Shown here piece by piece: positions 8,052 to 14,278 of a stretch of DNA of 36,704 bases. The notes under the pieces were generated by a model, which saw only the letters and a list, made by a program, of their open reading frames with translations, had not been told where the DNA came from and did no database searches. Position numbers and translations under genes: made by a program. Each line of letters opens with the position of its first letter. The first letter of the stretch is position 1. This DNA is from Bacteroidota bacterium (GTDB lineage Bacteria > Bacteroidota > Bacteroidia > Bacteroidales > CAIWKO01). Location: positions 1-36,704 of the forward strand of contig JBAXND010000044.1 of assembly GCA_037133915.1 (NCBI GenBank). Direction: 5' to 3'.

Positions 8052-9971
8052 TTAGTCAAAGAAAAGCCAGGAAACTCCAAATTTGAAAGCACGATTCTGC
8101 ATTGGGTAGTGGGGCACTGAGAAATAGTCATAGCCCATCAAACCGTTGTCGAAGTGACTTAACTTCAAAAACAGCCGTGCTCTTTTGATTTTGAAATTCA
8201 AGGCTACATCAGCATAAAGATAATTGCCCGTTTTTGTATTATCCTGCAGGAAGAATTGCTGCGTGGCGGGCATCCATGCATCGCTGTAGTATGGTGTATT
8301 GTAAAACAGATCAAGTGCAAGCTGCGCCAGCAATGCCTTTTTGAACATCGGCTGTGTGAAATACCACGACTGCTGTCCAACAAATAAAGGCACATGAACT
8401 GAATGATTGTTGGGCGTATATTGCAGAATAAAATTGTTATGAACGGCAAATTTCCCGAAGGTGAATTGTTTGTTCACCCTGGCGGCATACACATTAATTA
8501 TGATGCCCGCTTTCTGAAAGGGCAAGGCATCGTTCAGAAACAGCACATAATTATTAATGGAATAAACATCCACTGCTGCCACTAAATTTTTGTAACGATA
8601 TTCAAGACTGCCGTTAATACTTTGCTGTGGCAGGTAATCGTGACTCCAGTTGAAGTATTTCGATGAGAATGATGTTGTGCACCATGCGGGCTGTAAGCTG
8701 CTGTAGCTGCCTTTAAGTGCGATAATTCCGGCGTCATGGTCTTTGCTGCCGGGGCGGAACGCCAGTGATGCGCGTCCGATATAATTTCCGTTACCGTAAT
8801 TTCCTGCAATGTATTCGCCCGAAGCGGAAACAAAAAACAGACTGTCGATATTCAGGGTAAAGCCTGCGGAAGGAATATACTGATTGAGAAACGACGGTCC
8901 TGATTTCTGCCGCACTTCCGTATAACGATACGTGAAACCGGCGTACAGTCTGAGTTTGCGCGCCTGATGCTGCAGGGTCATTTCGGGATTTGTCCATAAA
9001 ACACGATTTTCCAGCATTATGAAACGCACCGAATCGCTTGCGTACGTGGTATCGCCTGCAATGGCAGGGAAATATCCGGTATTGGGTTCCGCATCGGTAA
9101 ATGTGTTGACCTGTTTCAAATAATATATGGAATGGCTAATGCGCCCAATGTTCATACGGAATTTGGGCCCGATGCTATCTGTTGCTTTTGAAGTGTCGGT
9201 TGGGCAGAGGTTCACATACTGCTCCAGAAAAGCCGATGTTTCGCGAATGTAGGTTTGAGCATTTTTCAGGTAGTAGGTATATGAAGAATCTGCGGTGCCC
9301 TGTTGTACGCGTTTGTAAATGCTGTCGTTGGTAATTCCTCCGTTCTCCTGTATCTTAAAGCGGTTGTGGATGTAGTTGCCAATAAATCCATACCTGCGGT
9401 TCTTTGTGTTGAAATGAGCCGTAGCGACTATGTTTGAAATATCCGATTTCTGCCTGAACTCTGCGATGCCGAGTGAATTTACGATGCGGTATTTGGCGCC
9501 AATTACCAGTTGTTTTTTAATGGTATGGCTGTGGAGTACGTGAAACACCTGCTCTTTGCGCGATCCGGTGGAATAAAACATCTCGGTAAAAGGAGCTACC
9601 GACGAATAATAATTTATATTCTCATTTGTGAAGCGGTAAGCATCAAAGGCATGCATGCCGAAGTCTGCTGAGGTAGAGATGCGGCTGCCAAAGGTCATGG
9701 CCCGTGTTGCCAGCCCAATGTTCCCGAGGCTTGCGTAAAACGGGGAAGACTCAAGGGCGGGATCCGACCGCTGAAATCCGGTAAGCATGGTATCGGCAGG
9801 ATAACGTTTCAGGCTTGCCACCATGTCGGTATCGATGGCGGCAATATGATAATGATACACCTTAAGCGAATCGGTGCGCGGATGCTGTATGCTGTCTTTT
9901 TTCTGCTGCGCAAAAAGCGGCATGATGCCAATCAGCAGCAGAAGTAACAGTACGGCATTTCCTCGTTTCAT
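8052..9971 (-). CDS. Putative outer-membrane porin of the Bacteroidetes porin family, 639 aa
   Basis: This is a large predicted outer-membrane beta-barrel. The N-terminal part contains EMFYSTGSRKEQVFHVLHSH and the NRRYGFIGNYIHNRF segment, which I recognise from the 'putative porin' family (PF14121). Many alternating hydrophobic/aromatic strands follow, and the last residues (FKFGVSWLFFD) end in an aromatic/acidic strand like other barrels. The signal peptide is MKRGNAVLLLLLLIGIMPLFA. I start at 9971 for this reason; the in-frame ATG at 9983 is also possible. Starts further upstream would lie above the -7 box at 9994-10001. It is the first gene of an operon with an Nramp transporter, suggesting joint outer- and inner-membrane passage of metal or another solute. 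The substrate is unknown. Confidence 0.85.
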   Translation of the reverse strand: MKRGNAVLLLLLLIGIMPLFAQQKKDSIQHPRTDSLKVYHYHIAAIDTDMVASLKRYPADTMLTGFQRSDPALESSPFYASLGNIGLATRAMTFGSRISTSADFGMHAFDAYRFTNENINYYSSVAPFTEMFYSTGSRKEQVFHVLHSHTIKKQLVIGAKYRIVNSLGIAEFRQKSDISNIVATAHFNTKNRRYGFIGNYIHNRFKIQENGGITNDSIYKRVQQGTADSSYTYYLKNAQTYIRETSAFLEQYVNLCPTDTSKATDSIGPKFRMNIGRISHSIYYLKQVNTFTDAEPNTGYFPAIAGDTTYASDSVRFIMLENRVLWTNPEMTLQHQARKLRLYAGFTYRYTEVRQKSGPSFLNQYIPSAGFTLNIDSLFFVSASGEYIAGNYGNGNYIGRASLAFRPGSKDHDAGIIALKGSYSSLQPAWCTTSFSSKYFNWSHDYLPQQSINGSLEYRYKNLVAAVDVYSINNYVLFLNDALPFQKAGIIINVYAARVNKQFTFGKFAVHNNFILQYTPNNHSVHVPLFVGQQSWYFTQPMFKKALLAQLALDLFYNTPYYSDAWMPATQQFFLQDNTKTGNYLYADVALNFKIKRARLFLKLSHFDNGLMGYDYFSVPHYPMQNRAFKFGVSWLFFD

Positions 9972-9993
9972 TTTTGCTTGCATTTTTCGCGAA

Positions 9994-10001
9994 CAAAAAT
10001 A
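9994..10001 (-). promoter_or_regulatory. -7 promoter box of the porin-mntH-phosphoesterase operon
   Basis: The minus strand reads TATTTTTG, matching TAnnTTTG. A transcript would start near 9987, leaving only the ATGs at 9983 or 9971 as starts. No clear -33 is seen, and I found no recognisable MntR- or Fur-type palindrome. Confidence 0.45.
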
Positions 10002-10088
10002 CAAAGAATACCGCTAGCTTTGATAGTTGTTTTTTGAGTGTTGTGAATCACTGGCAGGTGAGGCTTGTGCCACCAGACAAAAAACATC

Positions 10089-10207
10089 TTGTCCCTATGG
10101 GACAAATATTAACCTGACAAAATTGTTCTATAAATATTGCATCCCTAACGGGATGTCAATATGCAAAAGACATTTGTTACGAAGAGCCTTGGTTCGCGCC
10201 TGGCGCG
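10089..10207. repeat. Three small GC-rich palindromes in the porin/rplT intergenic region
   Basis: The gene-free stretch 9972-10293 contains TTGTCCCTATGGGACAA (10089-10105), CATCCCTAACGGGATG (10140-10155) and CGCGCCTGGCGCG (10195-10207). The last is bracketed by GTTAC and GTAAC. The first two share the core CCCTAnnGGG. They lack T-runs and lie downstream of the rplT terminator on the minus strand. They look like dispersed palindromic repeats rather than terminators. The remainder of the stretch holds the porin promoter and the rplT terminator. Confidence 0.6.
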
Positions 10208-10243
10208 TAACATAACAATATTATTAGTTGTTCATTATTAATT

Positions 10244-10274
10244 AAAAAAGCCGTCCTTTTGAGACGGCTTTTTT
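10244..10274 (-). terminator. Terminator of the thrS-infC-rpmI-rplT operon
   Basis: The 12-nt arms AAAAAAGCCGTC and GACGGCTTTTTT pair perfectly around a 7-nt loop (10256-10262). The GC core plus T-run works on the minus strand, 19 bp after the rplT stop. The symmetry makes it usable in both directions. Confidence 0.9.
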
Positions 10275-10293
10275 AAATTGTATTCCGCTTACG

Positions 10294-10638
10294 CTATTTT
10301 ACCTTATCAACGATGGCTTTGAAAGCTTCGGGATTGTGCATTGCCAGGTCGGCAAGTACTTTCCGGTTGATTTCGATGTTATTCTTAATGAGCTTGCCCA
10401 TGAATACGGAATATGACATTCCATGCTCGCGAACGGCTGCATTGATACGGATAATCCACAGTCCGCGGATCTCACGTTTTTTATTTCTTCTGTCGCGGTA
10501 TGCATAGGATAATCCTTTTTCATACGCGTTTTTGGCTACGGTCCAGACGTTCTTCCTTCTTCCGAACTGACCTTTTACCTGGGCTAAAACTTTTTTCCTT
10601 TTTGCCCTTGATGCTACTGCATTTACTGATCTTGGCAT
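10294..10638 (-). CDS. rplT: 50S ribosomal protein L20, 114 aa
   Basis: This protein binds 23S rRNA early in 50S assembly. The sequence (MPRSVNAVASRAKRKKVLAQ, YRDRRNKKREIRGLWI, then NPEAFKAIV at the end) is the standard L20, of standard length. It is the last gene of the thrS-infC-rpmI-rplT operon and is followed by a strong terminator. In E. coli, L20 represses rpmI and rplT by binding their mRNA. A stem-loop just upstream of this gene (10656-10692) could serve the same purpose here. Confidence 0.98.
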   Translation of the reverse strand: MPRSVNAVASRAKRKKVLAQVKGQFGRRKNVWTVAKNAYEKGLSYAYRDRRNKKREIRGLWIIRINAAVREHGMSYSVFMGKLIKNNIEINRKVLADLAMHNPEAFKAIVDKVK

Positions 10639-10655
10639 TGTTTTGATTTTTCACT

Positions 10656-10692
10656 TCAGCGTCCCACTTCACGCGGGAACTTATGGAGCTGA
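10656..10692 (-). promoter_or_regulatory. Stem-loop in the rpmI-rplT spacer, candidate L20 target
   Basis: The outer arms TCAGC (10656-10660) and GCTGA (10688-10692) and the inner arms GTCCC (10661-10665) and GGGAAC (10675-10680, one bulged A) form an irregular stem with a one-sided 7-nt bulge. It lies in the unusually long 76-bp spacer before rplT. Known L20 autoregulation sites are irregular stems of this sort. The function here is inferred. Confidence 0.35.
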
Positions 10693-10714
10693 GAGTAAGT
10701 TAATAATTGATTTG

Positions 10715-10909
10715 TTAATGGGCCAACATGTTTTTCATACGTTTCTCATCCACCGCTGCAACTAATCCTGATTGCGTAAGATTACGTTTACGTTTCTTGG
10801 ATTTTTTGGTGAGGATGTGACTCTTGTAAGCATGTTTCCTCTTGATTTTTCCGGTTCCTGTAAAGGTGAGCCTTTTTTTGGCGCCGGATTTTGTTTTCAT
10901 TTTAGGCAT
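10715..10909 (-). CDS. rpmI: 50S ribosomal protein L35, 64 aa
   Basis: This small, very basic protein of the large subunit is recognised by MPKMKTKSGAKKRLTFTGTG and the KIKRKHAYKSHIL segment, at full normal length. It sits between infC (27 bp upstream) and rplT (76 bp downstream) in the conserved order found in most bacteria. The spacer to rplT contains an irregular stem-loop that may mediate feedback by L20. Confidence 0.97.
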   Translation of the reverse strand: MPKMKTKSGAKKRLTFTGTGKIKRKHAYKSHILTKKSKKRKRNLTQSGLVAAVDEKRMKNMLAH

Positions 10910-10936
10910 TACAAAACAGATTTTATAGTTTATGAA

Positions 10937-11488
10937 TCAATTCTTTCTTGGTGATAATATCATAATCATCCTTTTGCCTTCGAGCTTCGGAAGCTGTTCG
11001 GGCTTGCCGTATTCGGTCAGGTCGCTTGCAAATTTAAGCAGAATAAGTTCGCCCTGCTCTTTGTAAACAATACTGCGGCCTTTAAAGAACACATCCACTT
11101 TCACTTTAGCGCCTTCCTGCAGGAACTTGATGGCATGTTTCAGTTTGAAATTGAAATCATGGTCATCGGTATTGGGGCCCAGTCTGATCTCTTTCACAAC
11201 CACTTTCGAGGCTTTGGCCTTCATTTCCTTCATCTTCTTCTTCTGGTCGTAAAGGAATTTTTTATAGTCAATTACCTTACATACCGGCGGATTAGCGCTT
11301 GGTGAAATTTCCACAAGGTCGAGTCCCTGTTCTTCAGCTATATTCAGGGCTTCCCTTATCGGAAAGATTCCTGTCTCAACGTTTTCGCCAACCACCCTTA
11401 CAACGGGTGCATTGATTCTGCCGTTTATCTTATGCAGTTCTTCTTTTTTTACAAATCCCCTTGGGCGAAAATTTCCCTGTGTTGCGAT
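10937..11488 (-). CDS. infC: Translation initiation factor IF-3 with probable AUC start, 183 aa
   Basis: IF-3 binds the 30S subunit and rejects wrong start codons and wrong initiator tRNAs. The N-domain (KINGRINAPVVRVVGENVE, then IFPIREAL, LDLVEISPSANPPVCKV), the basic linker (KFLYDQKKKMKEMKAK) and the C-domain (EIRLGPNTDDHDFNFK...KGRSIVYKEQG) are all typical. There is no in-frame ATG near the expected start. The best start is ATC at 11486-11488, giving MATQGNF..., about the length of the E. coli protein (180 aa). It sits 7 nt after a perfect AGGAGG. E. coli infC uses AUU for autoregulation, so AUC here fits. A TTG at 11533 is possible but would give a longer atypical N-terminus and has no ribosome binding site. 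Confidence 0.93.
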   Translation of the reverse strand: MATQGNFRPRGFVKKEELHKINGRINAPVVRVVGENVETGIFPIREALNIAEEQGLDLVEISPSANPPVCKVIDYKKFLYDQKKKMKEMKAKASKVVVKEIRLGPNTDDHDFNFKLKHAIKFLQEGAKVKVDVFFKGRSIVYKEQGELILLKFASDLTEYGKPEQLPKLEGKRMIMILSPRKN

Positions 11489-11495
11489 AGTTCTT

Positions 11496-11501
11496 CCTCC
11501 T
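11496..11501 (-). promoter_or_regulatory. Shine-Dalgarno sequence of infC that decides the start
   Basis: The minus strand reads AGGAGG, then 7 nt, then ATC. Strong Shine-Dalgarno sequences are rare in Bacteroidota, where most genes do not use one, so its exact placement before an otherwise unlikely codon is strong support for ATC as the infC start. Confidence 0.7.
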
Positions 11502-11575
11502 GTTTTAATGAATAATGTATTAGTTTGACTCAAATTTTAAGAACGAAGTGAATTGAAATTTGCAAGTCGAACAAT

Positions 11576-11602
11576 CCCGCCTCAGGCGGAGGGTTCTTAC
11601 CC
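11576..11602. repeat. GC-rich palindromic element between thrS and infC
   Basis: CCCGCCTCAGGCGGAGGG (11576-11593) contains a palindrome with arms CCGCCT and AGGCGG. It overlaps a second possible hairpin, GGGTTCTTACCC (11591-11602), through the shared GGG. The only sequence of the same CCTCCGCC/GGCGG type that I found is at 13663-13679. It lies in the transcribed spacer upstream of the infC ribosome binding site. It has no T-run, so it is not a standard terminator. Confidence 0.55.
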
Positions 11603-11631
11603 GTGATTTCTTTACCTGTTAACGGCATTCA

Positions 11632-13569
11632 TTAACCTGCCGTCATTGTTTCAATCTCTGCATTGATCATGGATATAAATTCGTCTATCCCGCATGCACC
11701 TGCGTCGCCGCTGCCCTGTTTCCTTACGGAGACGTTGCCTTCGGCTTCTTCTTTCTCCCCAACGATAAGCATATAAGGCACTTTTTCCAATTCTGCGTCT
11801 CTTATCTTCTTGCCTGTCTTTTCGTTACGGTCGTCAATTCGGGCGCGAATATCGGAATTATTTAGCAATTCTAAAACATTTTTCGCATAAATTTCATATT
11901 TCTCGCTGATAGGTATGATGCGCGCCTGCTCCGGCGAGAGCCATAAGGGGAACTTACCTGCACAGTGCTCAATCAGCACAGCAACAAAGCGTTCCATCGA
12001 TCCAAACGGTGCCCTGTGAATCATTACGGGGCGGTGTTTTTGGTTGTCGCTGCCTATGTATTCCAGCTCAAAACGCTCGGGCAGATTGTAGTCAACCTGT
12101 ATGGTTCCGAGCTGCCATTTGCGTCCAATCGCATCTTTTACCATGAAATCGAGCTTGGGGCCGTAAAAAGCAGCTTCGCCCACTTCCACCACGGCTTTGA
12201 TGCCTTTTTCTGCGGTAGCTTCAATTATGGCGGCTTCGGCTTTTGCCCAGTTTTCGTCAGAACCGATGTATTTGTCCTTGTCGTTGGGGTCGCGAAGCGA
12301 TATCTGGGCTGTATATTCTTTAAAATCAAGTGCTTTGAAGATGTGAAGCACAATATCCATCACACCCTGAAATTCCTGTTTTACCTGTTCGGGTGTGCAG
12401 AAGATATGCGCATCGTCCTGGGTAAAACCGCGGACACGGGTGAGGCCGTGCAGTTCTCCGCTCTGTTCGTAACGATACACGGTGCCAAACTCTGCAATGC
12501 GCAGGGGCAAATCTTTATAGGAACGCGGACTGCTCTTGTACACTTCGCAGTGGTGAGGGCAGTTCATCGGCTTCAGCATAAATTCTTCGCCTTCAACCGG
12601 TGTTTTAATAGGCTGGAAGGAGTCTTTGCCGTATTTCTGATAATGACCGGATGTCTTGTATAACTCAACGTTTCCGATATGCGGGCATATTACCTGTACG
12701 TAGCCGGCTTTGCGCTGAACCTTTTTAAGGAAGTTCTCCAGCTTTTCGCGCAGCATGGCACCTTTGGGAAGCCATATAGGCAATCCGGCACCTACAGCCT
12801 GCGAAAACGTAAATAGTTCAAGTTCCTTGCCTAATTTGCGATGGTCGCGCTTTTTGGCTTCTTCCAGCAACAGCAGGTGATCTGTAAGATCTTTCTGTTT
12901 CAGGAAACTGATGCCATAAAGACGGGTAAGCTGTTTGCGTTTCTCATCGCCGCGCCAGTAAGCGCCGGCTACTGCAAGCACTTTTATGGCTTTGATAAAA
13001 CCCGTATGCGGCAGGTGAGGTCCGCGGCAAAGGTCGGTAAAGGCACCTGATTCATACAGCGTGATTTCTCCATCGGTCAGGTCGTTGATGAGCTCAAGCT
13101 TGTATTCGTCGCCTTTGGCAGTGAAGTAGTCAAGAGCAGCCTGTTTGCTTATTTCCTTGCGGATATAAACCTGGTCTTTGCGGGCCAGTTCAAGCATTTT
13201 ATCTTCTATCTTTTTGAAGTCGGCATCGGAGATGCTGCGGTCGCCAAGGTCAATATCGTAATAAAATCCGTTTTCAATGTTCGGTCCGATACCGAATTTC
13301 GTTCCCGGATAAAGCGCTTCAATGGCTTCTGCCATAAGGTGTGCCGAAGAATGCCACATAACGGCTTTACCTTCGTCATCATTCCAGGTGAGCAGTTTGA
13401 TGCGTGAATCTTTATTAATAGGGCGTGTGGCATCCCACACTTCGCCGTCGACCATCGCGCCAAGCACATTGCGTGCAAGACCTTCGCTGATGCTTTTGGC
13501 AATATCAAGACCTGTAGCCCCTTCGGGATACTGGCGTACAGAGTTATCAGGCAGTGTAATATTAATCAT
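11632..13569 (-). CDS. thrS: Threonyl-tRNA synthetase, 645 aa
   Basis: This enzyme charges tRNA-Thr in the cytosol and edits Ser-tRNA-Thr. Domains in order are: TGS (1-61, starting MINITLPDNS), the editing domain with HSSAH (73-77) and CRGPH (181-185), the class II catalytic core, and the C-terminal anticodon-binding domain (about 545-645). The zinc ligands are Cys337 (KPMNCPHH), His388 (QDDAH) and His518 (MIHRA). Motif 2 is seen as FGTVYRYE with GLTRVRGF. I start at the ATG at 13569 because the TGS domain begins there and the -7 box lies only 25 bp upstream. The gene leads the thrS-infC-rpmI-rplT operon. The length equals that of the usual bacterial enzyme. Confidence 0.97.
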   Translation of the reverse strand: MINITLPDNSVRQYPEGATGLDIAKSISEGLARNVLGAMVDGEVWDATRPINKDSRIKLLTWNDDEGKAVMWHSSAHLMAEAIEALYPGTKFGIGPNIENGFYYDIDLGDRSISDADFKKIEDKMLELARKDQVYIRKEISKQAALDYFTAKGDEYKLELINDLTDGEITLYESGAFTDLCRGPHLPHTGFIKAIKVLAVAGAYWRGDEKRKQLTRLYGISFLKQKDLTDHLLLLEEAKKRDHRKLGKELELFTFSQAVGAGLPIWLPKGAMLREKLENFLKKVQRKAGYVQVICPHIGNVELYKTSGHYQKYGKDSFQPIKTPVEGEEFMLKPMNCPHHCEVYKSSPRSYKDLPLRIAEFGTVYRYEQSGELHGLTRVRGFTQDDAHIFCTPEQVKQEFQGVMDIVLHIFKALDFKEYTAQISLRDPNDKDKYIGSDENWAKAEAAIIEATAEKGIKAVVEVGEAAFYGPKLDFMVKDAIGRKWQLGTIQVDYNLPERFELEYIGSDNQKHRPVMIHRAPFGSMERFVAVLIEHCAGKFPLWLSPEQARIIPISEKYEIYAKNVLELLNNSDIRARIDDRNEKTGKKIRDAELEKVPYMLIVGEKEEAEGNVSVRKQGSGDAGACGIDEFISMINAEIETMTAG

Positions 13570-13593
13570 TAGTGTGCTGATTTTTAAGAGGTG

Positions 13594-13623
13594 CAAAGAT
13601 AACAAATTTTCCCATGCCTCCAA
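13594..13623 (-). promoter_or_regulatory. Promoter of the thrS operon
   Basis: On the minus strand TTGG (13623-13620) is followed after 18 bp by TATCTTTG (13601-13594), a match to the Bacteroidota -33/-7 pattern. The start site would be near 13587, leaving a leader of about 18 nt. No T-box or structured leader is possible in so short a 5' UTR. Confidence 0.6.
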
Positions 13624-13650
13624 GAGGCGCACCATTATATTATATCAGGA

Positions 13651-13732
13651 AGTCGTAAGTCACCTCCGCCGCTGGCGGATGAGTCGAGAGTCAAAAAACA
13701 GAAGTCAGAAGACAGAAGTCAGGAGACAGAAG
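13651..13732 (-). repeat. Degenerate GACTC/CTTCTGTC repeat split by a GC palindrome
   Basis: On the minus strand this reads CTTCTGTC- and GACTTCTG-type words, then TTTTGACTCTCGACTC, then a palindrome with TCCGCC (13665-13670) and GGCGGA (13674-13679), then GACTTACGACT. The order matches the array at 32341-32380 on the plus strand. It is a second copy of the same repeat family in opposite orientation, apparently interrupted by the palindromic element. It lies just upstream of the thrS promoter. Confidence 0.6.
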
Positions 13733-13755
13733 AAAAAAATGAAATACCACAGCAT

Positions 13756-13810
13756 ACACCGGAGGTGTTTAATGTCAATAGAAAAAACCACAAATAACCC
13801 CGTAGGGGTT
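13756..13810. repeat. Two small palindromes
   Basis: ACACCGGAGGTGT (13756-13768) and AACCCCGTAGGGGTT (13796-13810) lie 41 bp apart centre to centre. Both have GC-rich arms with a 3-nt loop and are followed by TTAA-rich sequence, as are the palindromes near 10100. They lie in the 709-bp gene-free stretch 13570-14278. Confidence 0.55.
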
Positions 13811-13910
13811 TAAGATCGGTAGATTGAATGTGTGATTATAATCGGCGACTCACGAATAATAATTGCAAATGTGGTGATGTTGCATGAGCCGCAATAGTTT
13901 GGGGTTATTA

Positions 13911-14211
13911 AGCTCGCGATAGCGAGGTAAATGCCTGCCGTTTTGTATGATTAAATATGCCAGTTGCAATGATAAAGCTCCCGATAGCGAGGTACGAGCC
14001 TTCTATGTGATATGATAAACTATGCAGGCAGCAATGATAAAGCTCGCGATTGCGAGGTAAACGCCTGCTGTTTGGTATGATTAAATATGCTAGTCGCAAT
14101 GATAAAACTCACGACCGCGAGGTAAAAGCTTGCTGTTTTATATGATTAACTATACTGATAGCAATGATAAAGCTCGCGACCGCGAGATCAATGTGTGTTA
14201 GCTGCAATATT
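13911..14211. repeat. Tandem 65-bp hairpin repeat, four full units plus a partial one
   Basis: Units are at 13911-13975, 13976-14040, 14041-14105 and 14106-14170, all exactly 65 bp, followed by a partial, decayed unit to about 14211. Each starts with a small hairpin of the form CTCGC-nnnn-GCGAG and ends with GCAATGATAA. Loop bases vary (GATA, GATT, GACC) while most arms are kept. A 19-bp block GTTTGGGGTTATTAAGCTC occurs at the left flank (13897-13915) and again with one change at 14246-14264. The period is not a multiple of 3, so no protein repeat is encoded. The array lies downstream of the minus-strand gene ending at 14279. Confidence 0.85.
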
Positions 14212-14278
14212 AAAGCCCCTTATTAAAGCCTGTCCCGTACCGTGGGTTTGGGGTTATAAAGCTCAGAATGGGCGTTTT

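Noticed and set aside
11965..12663. 232-aa plus-strand open frame
   Set aside because: Antisense to the catalytic core of thrS, without recognisable domains.
13570..13593. T-box or other leader riboswitch for thrS
   Set aside because: The predicted 5' UTR is only about 18 nt, too short for any leader element.
13322..13813. 163-aa plus-strand open frame
   Set aside because: Antisense to the thrS N-terminus, crossing its promoter and a repeat; no protein family and low-complexity C-terminal end.
13908..14099. 63-aa minus-strand open frame in the tandem array
   Set aside because: The period of 65 bp is not a multiple of 3, so the frame changes from unit to unit; the open frame is a by-product of the repeat.
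13911..14211. CRISPR array
   Set aside because: The 65-bp units are contiguous and share sequence over their full length; there are no unique spacers of constant length and no cas genes.
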